This document shows positions 46,236 through 54,196 of a stretch of DNA of 64,000 bases, piece by piece. This DNA comes from Acidobacteriaceae bacterium TAA 166 (GTDB lineage Bacteria; Acidobacteriota; Terriglobia; Terriglobales; Acidobacteriaceae), in NCBI GenBank assembly GCA_000421065.1, contig ATWD01000001.1:4518001-4582000 (forward strand), in the 5' to 3' direction. The translations under genes and the position numbers were made by a program. The number at the start of each line of letters is the position of its first letter. The stretch's first letter is position 1. The notes beneath the pieces were generated by a model. The model saw nothing but the letters and a program-made list of their open reading frames with translations, ran no database searches and had not been told where the DNA came from.

Positions 46236-47582
46236 ATGGCGGGTCGGCTCGACTTCGGTCCTCGAAAACTTCTTACACTCATTATTTCGCTTGGATACTG
46301 GTCGGCTGGACTTACACAGCAACGGGCCGACAGCCTATCGTCCTTTACGCTGGCCGACGCGATCAAGCAGGCAGAAGGGAATGAGCCGGTATTTGCGGCT
46401 GCTGTAGCGGCTCAAAAATCGGCTCGCATTGACAGCTATCTTGCGAAGGCAGCACTCCTCCCCTTGGTGACGTATCACAATCAGATGTTGTACACGCAGC
46501 CGAATGGTCAGACGAACCAGGGTGGGCAGGTCGGAACACAGGCGTCTCCCGTCTTTATCGCTAACAACGCGGTACATGAGTACACGAGCCAGGCTGCTAT
46601 ATCGGAAACGATCGGAGTGAAGCAACTTTCGGACGCGCAAGTCGCGTCGGCGAACGCGGCCCGCGCCATAGCAGAACTCGAAATGGCAAGGCGCGGACTC
46701 GTCGCCACGGTCACGAGCCTCTACTACTCGGTTTCTGCCGCGCAGCAGAAGGCGAAGCTACAGGAAGAGGCGTTCGCTGAAGCCTCTGACTTTACCAGCG
46801 TCTCCCAGAAACGTGAATCGGCCCGCGAAGTGGTCCACGCGGATGTGGTAAAGGCCCAGCTTCAGATGCAGCAGAAGCAGCGTGACTTGAGCGATGCGAA
46901 GTTCGCCGCCGATAAGGCCCACCTGGAGCTCGGTGTCCTGCTTTTTCCCGATCCTCGAACGCCTTACGTCACCGCGGAGCCAGATGCCTCAACCGCGATG
47001 CCGACGCGTGAAGAGGTCAACCAACTCGCCTCGAAGAACAACCCGGAGATTCGCAGCGCACTGGCCGAGGTTAGTGCAGCGAACGCTGGAGTGAAGTCGG
47101 CTAAGGCGGCTTATTTGCCGGACCTCGGACTGAATTTCAACTACGGGATCGACGCGCCACAGTTCGCGAAGCGCGGGCCGGACGACGTGCGCAATCTCGG
47201 CTACTCGATCAGCGCTACGCTGGACATCCCTGTCTGGGATTGGTTCTCGACCCAGAAGAAAATCAAGCGGAGCGAGTTACAGCGCGATGTGGCGAAAGTT
47301 AACCTCACCGCGGCGCAGCGGCACCTGATAGCCAATCTGGAAGAGAGCTATGCAGAGGCTGCCGCCTCGCATGACCAACTTGACCTTCTTGACCGAAGCA
47401 TTCATACCGCCGATGAGAGCTTGAGGTTGACCAAACTACGCTATGCGGCAGGCGAATCGAGTGCGTTAGAGGTCGTTGACGCGCAGAATTCTTACTTTGC
47501 TGCACGTACAGCTCGGGTCGACGGAGAGATCCGCTTCGAGGTCGCTCTTGCCGCTCTCCAAGTTCTCACAGGAAGTCTCTAA
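46236..47582 (+). CDS. TolC-family outer-membrane efflux protein
   Basis: The 448-residue outer-membrane factor has an N-terminal hydrophobic segment (LLTLIISLGYWSAGL). Two repeated halves of amphipathic helices follow, with FTLADAIKQAEGNEPVFAAA at the first repeat and long helical coiled stretches rich in Ala, Glu and Gln. KLRYAAGESSALEVVDAQNS near the end is typical. The gene lies 3 bp from the adaptor gene, forming a tripartite efflux operon whose pump is now truncated. Confidence 0.9.
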   Translation: MAGRLDFGPRKLLTLIISLGYWSAGLTQQRADSLSSFTLADAIKQAEGNEPVFAAAVAAQKSARIDSYLAKAALLPLVTYHNQMLYTQPNGQTNQGGQVGTQASPVFIANNAVHEYTSQAAISETIGVKQLSDAQVASANAARAIAELEMARRGLVATVTSLYYSVSAAQQKAKLQEEAFAEASDFTSVSQKRESAREVVHADVVKAQLQMQQKQRDLSDAKFAADKAHLELGVLLFPDPRTPYVTAEPDASTAMPTREEVNQLASKNNPEIRSALAEVSAANAGVKSAKAAYLPDLGLNFNYGIDAPQFAKRGPDDVRNLGYSISATLDIPVWDWFSTQKKIKRSELQRDVAKVNLTAAQRHLIANLEESYAEAAASHDQLDLLDRSIHTADESLRLTKLRYAAGESSALEVVDAQNSYFAARTARVDGEIRFEVALAALQVLTGSL

Positions 47583-47585
47583 TCG

Positions 47586-48869
47586 ATGAAAACCTCCTCC
47601 CAACGGATCGCCGCACTTCAATTCACAGCGACAGCTGCGTCCACGCTCCTTGGTGCGACGGTCTTCGCGGGTTGCAGGAAGTCTTCCGACGAGAGAACAC
47701 CGCAGCCTGTCGTCACCGTCGCCGCGGAACATCCTGAGAGCGGCGAGATTTTCGAACACGTACTGGCCGACGCGACGCTCTCCCCGTTGGCCCAGGCGGC
47801 GATCTCGCCGAAGATTACTGCTCCTGTTAGCAGCTTTCTGGTACAGCGCGGTGCGAAGGTAAAGGCCGGACAGCTTCTCGCAGTGCTGGAGAATCGCGAT
47901 CTATCCGCCCAAGCCCTCGACAACAAAGGCCAGTACACGGCCGCCTTGGCCACGTTTGAGATACAGACGAAGGCGCAGTTCCCCGAGGAGTATGCCAAGG
48001 CAGAAGCGGACACAGCGCAGGCGAAGGCACAGCTCCATCTGCAGCAGGAGATCAGAGCTTCGCGGCAGAAGCTGTTTCAACAGGGCGCGATCGCTGGTCG
48101 CGACTATGACACCGCCGTTGCGGCTCTCGCACAGGCGCAGGCTGCTTATGACACCGCGCGGAACCATCTTGATGCGCTGACCCATGTGGGCAACCGGGCG
48201 AGCAACCAGCTTGCACAAGGTCAGCTCTCTTCGGCAAAGGGGAAATATGAAGCAGCGGCGGCGCAGGTATCGTACTCGGAGATCCGCAGTCCGATCGCCG
48301 GTGTTGTGACGGATCGTCCCTTATTTCCGGGTGAAACCGCAACGATAGGCACGTCGCTGATCACGGTTATGGATACATCTTCTCTTCTCGCCAAGGTGCA
48401 TCTCTCGCAGACGGTGGCTCAGCGATTGAGCCTGGGAGACGATGCCTCGGTGAGCATCCCGGGCGTCGATCAGCCCGCGACGGGCAAGGTAACGCTCATC
48501 AGTCCCGCGCTCGATCCTGGCAGCACAACCGTTGAAGTCTGGGTGAAGCTGAAGAACATTGCTGGCGGATACAAGGCAGGCACCCCTGTGCGCGTCGCCG
48601 TCGCGGGACGCGCCGTTCCTCGCGCGGTGAAGATTCCTCTGGCCGCTGTTCTCACTGCGGATGACGGCGCGAAGTTCGTGATGATTGTGGGTAAGAACGG
48701 AGCGGCGCATAAGGTCACTGTGCAGCTCGGCATCAACGATGGCGAAGACGTACAGGTAACGCAGGGCCTGAATGGATCAGAGACCGTGATCACGGAAGGC
48801 TCCTACGGGCTGAGCGACGGCACCAAGGTAACGGTGGGCAAGCCCGGTGCTGCGGGAGGCGAGAGGTAA
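47586..48869 (+). CDS. RND efflux periplasmic adaptor (HlyD/MFP family)
   Basis: The 427-residue membrane-fusion protein has a lipoprotein-like signal (STLLGATVFAGCRKSSDE) with a probable lipidated cysteine. A lipoyl half-motif (VSSFLVQRGAKVKAGQLLAVL), an alpha-hairpin, the second lipoyl half (SYSEIRSPIAGVVTDRPLFPG) and barrel domains follow. It would link the TolC-like protein to an inner-membrane RND pump. The stop is directly followed by the start of the truncated pump gene. Confidence 0.92.
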   Translation: MKTSSQRIAALQFTATAASTLLGATVFAGCRKSSDERTPQPVVTVAAEHPESGEIFEHVLADATLSPLAQAAISPKITAPVSSFLVQRGAKVKAGQLLAVLENRDLSAQALDNKGQYTAALATFEIQTKAQFPEEYAKAEADTAQAKAQLHLQQEIRASRQKLFQQGAIAGRDYDTAVAALAQAQAAYDTARNHLDALTHVGNRASNQLAQGQLSSAKGKYEAAAAQVSYSEIRSPIAGVVTDRPLFPGETATIGTSLITVMDTSSLLAKVHLSQTVAQRLSLGDDASVSIPGVDQPATGKVTLISPALDPGSTTVEVWVKLKNIAGGYKAGTPVRVAVAGRAVPRAVKIPLAAVLTADDGAKFVMIVGKNGAAHKVTVQLGINDGEDVQVTQGLNGSETVITEGSYGLSDGTKVTVGKPGAAGGER

Positions 48870-49553
48870 ATGGAACGGTCTCCCGCAAGTAATGGCACAT
48901 ATTGGCTGGTCCGTTTTCGTGGATCCATATTCTTCTTCCTCATTGTGCTTTCCATCGCGGGCATCTATGCGGCGCAGAAGGTGCCAATCTCCGTTTTTCC
49001 CGAGACGAACTTTCCGCGTGTCGTCATCGGCGTGGGCAACGGTGTGATGCCGGTCGATCAGATGCAGGTGACGGTGACGAAGCCGATCGAAGATGCAGTG
49101 AATTTTGTGCCGGGCCTCACCACGGTACGTTCGACGACCAGTCGCGGCTCCGCGGAAGTGAGTCTCTTCTTCGACTGGAACGTCGATATGTTTCAGACGC
49201 TGCAGCTGGTTGACGCCGCGCTGAGCAAGGCGCGGCAGACGCTGCCGTCTACCGCGGCTATCACGACCAACCGCCTGACCTTCGCAACGTTCCCGATCCT
49301 TGGCTACAGCCTCACCTCCGACCATCTTTCGCAGACACAGCTCTGGGAGCTCGCCACCTACACGCTGAAGCCCCCGATGAACCGAGTGGAGGGTGTGAGC
49401 ACCATCACGATCCAGGGCGGTGAGGTGCCGGAGTTTCACATCGTGCCCAACGCGATTCCGTCAGGATTCGTACCTACTGTTACCGACTGCTTCACACTCA
49501 GCGAAGCCCGATCGAAGACGATGATGGCGTTGCCGCTGCCGTCGGTCACATAG
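48870..49553 (+). pseudogene. RND efflux pump, N-terminal fragment
   Basis: Residues 1-190 match the start of an RND inner-membrane transporter. The first transmembrane helix (FFFLIVLSIAGIYAAQKVPI) is followed by SVFPETNFPRVVI and VTVTKPIEDAVNFVPGLTTV. Homology ends near IQGGEVPEFHIVP (about 49450). The remaining frame is antisense sequence of the truncated YncE-like gene. About 850 residues are missing, so the pump cannot work. The tolC-adaptor-pump order is otherwise standard. Confidence 0.9.
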
Positions 49554-49822
49554 CCTGTCCTGCCGTCGGGGTTCAGCGCGACTCCATGTGTCCCCTTCGG
49601 GCCGGTGATGGCTCCTACCGATTTGCCTGTGGTCGTATCAATCACATCCACACGCGGTCCGTGGGTTACATACAGCCTGTGAGCGGCATCGTCGCTCAGC
49701 AGATAGTCCCAACCGCCCTTACCGCCAATCTTCCAACGGTCGGAGACATGATAGGTCTGTCCGTGAGAAGCAACAGCCGCAGTTAGAAGGCTAATCCCTA
49801 TCCCTACTTTGATGGATCGCAT
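49436..49822 (-). pseudogene. YncE-like beta-propeller protein, N-terminal fragment
   Basis: The 128-residue frame has a signal peptide (IGISLLTAAVASHGQ). It shows the first blades of a YncE/YVTN propeller: YLLSDDAAHRLYVTHGPRVDVIDTTTGKSV, given here as motif location only (about residues 40-70), and GVALNPDGRTGYVTDGSG. It then breaks off at VGTNPDGIA. The final few residues come from the RND fragment on the other strand, so the gene lost its 3' part in a rearrangement. Confidence 0.8.
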
Positions 49823-49910
49823 GATAACACCTCCGAAGAACTCGGTGCGCAGAGCACTGCGCCATGCACAGTGTTGTGGTTGGGCCTTAAACGGTGCTTA
49901 AGCGCGGACG

Positions 49911-51298
49911 TCATTCCTCGAAATCGCAGGCAATTCTCTTTCGACGAAGGCCCCCCTCGGGATGGTTCGCTATCGCAATCTTTCCGGCTGCACGGTCGCA
50001 GATGGCCTTGCTGATGGAAAGACCAAGACCAGCTCCGCCAGTCTTGCGGCTGCGGGAGACATCGCCACGATAGAACGGATCGAAGAGGAACGGCTGGTCT
50101 TCCTGGGCGATGCCCACGCCATGGTCTCGAATCCGGAGTGAGACGCAACCCTGTTCGCGAATCATCGTGACTTCGACGACCTTATGGGATGGCGAATGCT
50201 GGAGCGCATTCACAAGTATGTTTGAGCACAGTAAGATGGCATCTTCTTTGCTGACGGGAACTGCTGCGTCTCCTTCCAATACCCGTTCAGCGATCTTCAC
50301 TTGCTTGAAATCCGCGAAGGGTTGACTCTGGGCAATCGCTTCAAGGACGGCTTCGGTAAGATCGCAGCTCTGGTGCTTATCCCGCGGCGTCTGTTCGAGT
50401 CGCGCAAGTGTCAGCATCTTCTGCACGGTCATCTCCAACCGTCCGATATCAACAAGTCCCAGCGAGACACCCTGCTCGTACTCTGGCACCGTTTGCCGCT
50501 TCATTCCCAGAAGTTGTAACGACGACTTGATAATGGCGAGGTCGGTTTTCAGCTCGTGAGCAGCATCACTCGTGAAACGTCGTTGCTGCTCGAACGAGCG
50601 CTGTAGGCGTTCCATTGACGTTTCGATCGCAGACGCTAGCGGTCGCAGCTCCACTAAACGTTTACTGTTTGCGGGAGCATGGAAGTTCCAACTGTCGGTA
50701 CTGATCTTGTCAGCCTCCACGGCAAGCTGCCGTATGGGTAAGAGGAGCCTGCGCGTCAGCCAGGTAAGCACGAACGCGGTGATTCCAAGCAAGACTAAGG
50801 TCGCGATTGCAAAAAAACGCACGGCCTCGAAGATCTCATGCCAGACGCGCGCGGTAGGCAATCCATAAACGATACGGACATGGTGATAGACGGCGATCGG
50901 CTTGCCAGGGTCGATCGCCCTCTCACCTGTCAGGACGAAGAAGAGATACGACTCTCCCCCTACCTTAGCCGCAACATAGCTCCCTAAGGGCTCTGCAATG
51001 ACTGGAGCTTGCCCTTGCGCCGCGAGTGTGGCTCCGCCTGAATCGGTAACACAATAGACGGCTTTTGATGGGATGAATATGCCGCGGCGGTCCAGCGCGA
51101 TGCTTCCGTCCTTCTCCTCCGCCTCTTGTAGCGCTCCGAGAGCACATTTGCGTTCGCCTGGAGATTCGCCTTGAATACGCTGAATTGAACGTGGCGTTCG
51201 TGGTTGCCTACAGTCGTGATCAGAATCAACGCAGCGACGAACTCAATCAGTAGCACGGCGAACGTCAGCCGGCGGGTGATTGATGCGCTGGCCTTCAT
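49911..51298 (-). pseudogene. Two-component sensor histidine kinase with a frameshift
   Basis: The N-terminus (51298 to about 51142) reads MKASASITRRLTFAVLLIEF with the first membrane helix. A one-base shift near 51138-51146 moves the frame, which resumes with LGALQEAEEKDGSIALDRRG and continues through a second helix, HAMP, the HisKA motif FTSDAAHELKTDLAI and an HATPase domain (SNILVNALQHSP, IRDHGVGI, GGAGLGLSI). All catalytic motifs are otherwise intact. A sequencing error or recent mutation is possible. The start overlaps the response regulator stop by 4 bp. Confidence 0.8.
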
Positions 51299-51975
51299 TG
51301 CTCGTCCTCTGTGTGTAGCCTGTATCCCCGATGACGGAGAGTCTCGATCACCGGCTCTGCGTCCAGCAGGGTGAGCTTGCGGCGAAGATTGGAGACGTGG
51401 GCTTCGATCACGTTGGAGTGATGCTCCCAGTCGTAATCATAAAGATGTTCCAGCAACTCTTTTTTGGAAACGACTGCTTTCGGTCGATGAGCGAGGTATT
51501 CGAGAATGCGGTACTCCGTGGGAGACAGGTCGATGGCGCGCCCAGCGCGTGTGACGGTCTGGCGCACTGTATCGATGCTCAGATCGGCGACTCGGAGAAC
51601 CGGCGACGAGGTCCCCTTGGAGCGGCGGATGAGCGCTTTCACGCGGGCAATGAGTTCGCCCAGATCGAAGGGCTTCGGAAGATAATCGTCTGCACCGGCG
51701 TTGAGCAGTTCGATGATGGAGGTTTTGCCCTCCTGAGCCGTGAGAATCAGGACTGGAGTATGAATCTGTCTAGAGCGGATGTTTTGCAGGACACTCTTTC
51801 CATCACGGACGGGCAACATCAAATCGAGAAGGATCACGTCGAACAAATTCTGTTCTGCATAGGCGAGGCCCTCGAAACCGTCCGCTGCATGATCTACGGC
51901 GAAACCAGCTTCGCGAAGTCCTGCGATGATGTTCGACGCAAGCCGCAACTCATCCTCGACAACGAGTACTCTCAT
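51295..51975 (-). CDS. OmpR/PhoB-family response regulator
   Basis: The 226-residue regulator has a receiver domain with phospho-acceptor Asp51 (FDVILLDLMLPVRDG), the conserved LTAQEGKTS and DDYLPKPF segments, and a winged-helix DNA-binding domain (LSPTEYRILEYLAHRPKAVV). It is cotranscribed with the kinase gene. Its position beside the damaged efflux operon suggests it once controlled transport or copper/drug stress, but no binding site is visible. Confidence 0.93.
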   Translation of the reverse strand: MRVLVVEDELRLASNIIAGLREAGFAVDHAADGFEGLAYAEQNLFDVILLDLMLPVRDGKSVLQNIRSRQIHTPVLILTAQEGKTSIIELLNAGADDYLPKPFDLGELIARVKALIRRSKGTSSPVLRVADLSIDTVRQTVTRAGRAIDLSPTEYRILEYLAHRPKAVVSKKELLEHLYDYDWEHHSNVIEAHVSNLRRKLTLLDAEPVIETLRHRGYRLHTEDEQ

Positions 51976-52954
51976 AGAACGATTGTCGTGCCCCGAGATT
52001 AACCTTCCCTGAATCTGAAGCCCGAGCCTTCAGCCTGGTTTAACTCGATCTCGTTAGGATAGCTCTTAATGTCACAGGCTTAGTGGGGCACTTACTTCCG
52101 AGTAATAACCTTGAACCGGGTGGGCCGGTGCGTTTTAGCGGCAGAAGGACGCTGGTCTCCGAGAGATTGGAACCGCGATCCCGGCTGGGAGGTCTGGACG
52201 CAATATTTCGTCCAATCGGGTTCCGCTGTGGGTTCCACCCAATTGGGGATCGATCGCTAAGTTGTTGAGAAGAAATTGGAGGCGCGGGTCGAGATCGAAC
52301 CGACGCATAAAGGTTTTGCAGTTTCCCGAGCCTCGCCTAAGTCATTAGAAAATAGGACACTTCCGTCGGAAGAAGTGCTTCCAAATCCCGTTTTTAGGGG
52401 TGCTTTTGGCCCTTAACGGCAGCTTAAAGGCAGCGGAGAGTCGCCCCCATTCGTTTCCCAAATTGCTCAACGGCAGATCGTTTGTGCCCCCTTTCGTTTT
52501 TCCTGAAACACCTCCATTTTCCATTGCCAGGAATCATCGCTTACTTCCGAAACTCGGTCAAGTTGCTTAGGGTGATTGCAGCTTCGGCACTGTGCAGGGA
52601 GCAATGGTCGAAATCAGCAGGACTACGGAAGCGAGATCTAGCACCTACAGATTTTGAGAACAAATGTGGAAAGCAGCCGTATGATGAGCCTTCAGGAAAA
52701 ATCCGGGGCTCGAGATGATGCCCGTCGTGTTTGCCAATAGAGTCAATGTACGTAAAGACGCCAGTTACGAGGTAAACGTAGCGTCCAGGAACGCGCATGG
52801 AATAAACGTGCGTGCAGTGTGTTGTGGTGAGCAATAAACCGAGTTTCCCCCTGCCCTTGGTCTTGGCCTGTTAAGAACAGGTGCGAATTTAACGAACCTG
52901 CAATCACCCAACAGTCAGCCGGAACTACTGATTGAAGCTCTCAAAGGATTGTTT
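51976..52954. other. Gene-poor region containing the tRNA fragment
   Basis: About 980 bp. Apart from the 3' half of a tRNA-Cys at 52277-52321 I see no convincing gene. Open frames on either strand at 52482-52834 lack motifs and ribosome-binding sites. Composition is more AT-rich than in the first 20 kb. Confidence 0.5.
52277..52321 (-). tRNA. 3' half of a tRNA-Cys gene, likely attachment-site remnant
   Basis: Read on the minus strand, 45 nt start at CTGCAAA (anticodon loop with GCA anticodon) and continue ACCTT, the anticodon 3' stem. The T arm follows, with stem GTCGG/TCGAC and canonical loop TTCGATC, then the acceptor strand CCGCGCC, discriminator T (typical of tRNA-Cys) and encoded CCA. 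The sequence upstream does not pair with the anticodon or acceptor stem, so the 5' half is absent. The T stem carries a G-T pair where G-C is expected, which suggests decay. Such 3' fragments arise when elements integrate into tRNA genes. Confidence 0.7.
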
Positions 52955-53902
52955 GTGAAGTCGTGTCTATCATCATTGCTCTTCTGCTCCACCATCGCTC
53001 TTGGTGGTCATTGCTTTTCCCAATCGTTTCCTCCTCCCACCCCGAGCGGTGCTCTCGGTGATGTGGACACACGATTTCTACGAGAATATATAGCGAGGAT
53101 GAAAGCGATTGAGGACTCCCATCCCCTATATGTCGAAGTATCCGGAAATGATCTAATACTTCATCGAGACGGTCAGCAAGTGCCAAAGCGTGTTTTACCC
53201 GACATTTACCATGCTCTCAAAGACGTGGCGCATATCCCATTTCTGATCTATCTCAGACTCCGGCCATTGGCTGATGCCGGGCACAAGATCTCAGACAACG
53301 AAGCGGCCGAACTACAATCTATTTCCGCCAAGATTGAGGCTGCTCGCGAAGCTCTTGATACCGGCCATTTCGACAATGCCCAGCTCGGGCGACAGAACCT
53401 CATGATCGAAAGCTCAATCAAGCTCTTACACGAGACGGTCAACAAGAAGAACGTCGATCCCACGGATCTAGCTACCTTTGTATCCGCCATGGTGCCGTTG
53501 ATGATGCAAAACTCAAATGAAGCCGCTTGCGTCCAGGTCCACGAGATGCATGCGCAGATGATGAGATGGAAGAGGAGCCTTAGTGGTGACGAACGGGACC
53601 GCCTGATCGTTGTGAATGTTGGGGGCCATCAACCCCGTTATCGCAACGTGGCTACACAATATTTTGCGTGGCTCTTTGATAGTCGGTCTCCGAGGTGGGG
53701 CTATCCGGGTGAGAGCGCCCGTGTCCTCTATGAGGAGTCACGGCCCAAGGACGAAACCGTCGAAGATGAATTGGCTGCTATTTCTCTTGATGCAGATGTG
53801 AGCCGGGCGTTGCTGAACGACAGGTGGCGCCTCAGCGAGGACCTATTGAGTGACGGGGCTGCAACATGTATCGCTAAGTTACCGCTTACCGATAGGTTCT
53901 AA
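52955..53902 (+). CDS. Exported protein of unknown function
   Basis: The product has about 315 residues with a clear signal peptide (SCLSSLLFCSTIALGGHCFSQ). The GTG at 52955 has AAAGGA upstream; a TTG two codons earlier is an alternative. The mature part is soluble and mostly helical, with no cysteine pattern or repeat recognised. I do not recognise a family. It lies just inside the tRNA-Cys scar and upstream of an iron-type TonB receptor, with no clear functional link. Confidence 0.7.
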   Translation: MKSCLSSLLFCSTIALGGHCFSQSFPPPTPSGALGDVDTRFLREYIARMKAIEDSHPLYVEVSGNDLILHRDGQQVPKRVLPDIYHALKDVAHIPFLIYLRLRPLADAGHKISDNEAAELQSISAKIEAAREALDTGHFDNAQLGRQNLMIESSIKLLHETVNKKNVDPTDLATFVSAMVPLMMQNSNEAACVQVHEMHAQMMRWKRSLSGDERDRLIVVNVGGHQPRYRNVATQYFAWLFDSRSPRWGYPGESARVLYEESRPKDETVEDELAAISLDADVSRALLNDRWRLSEDLLSDGAATCIAKLPLTDRF

Positions 53903-54196
53903 ACACCTCAGAAAAATCGTGTCGATAACAGCAATCTGATGTGAAGGATGGCCACGAATTCGCCATTCTTCCTGCGTGATCAACTCGCAAAGTCTTCTTT
54001 GTGGTGGGTCTAGCAAACCAAACAAGACAAGACATTTCATCCCTTGGCTTGTAATGTAGACTATTTCAGTCCTATATTGACGACATGTGAGAAGTCGGCG
54101 ATCCGGCGACTGGTCTGGCAGCCCAGCGTCTACGGTCCATTCGTTTCTTTCTCTATTGGGACGACTGATTTTCTTCACTGGAAGGATTCGCTACAC

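Noticed and set aside
52482..52834. Overlapping short frames on both strands after the tRNA scar
   Set aside because: No motif, no ribosome-binding site, and neither strand is clearly coding.
53879..54178. Minus-strand frame of 99 codons between the secreted protein and siderophore receptor
   Set aside because: Some protein-like patches, but no start signal or family; could be a relic, not strong enough to call.
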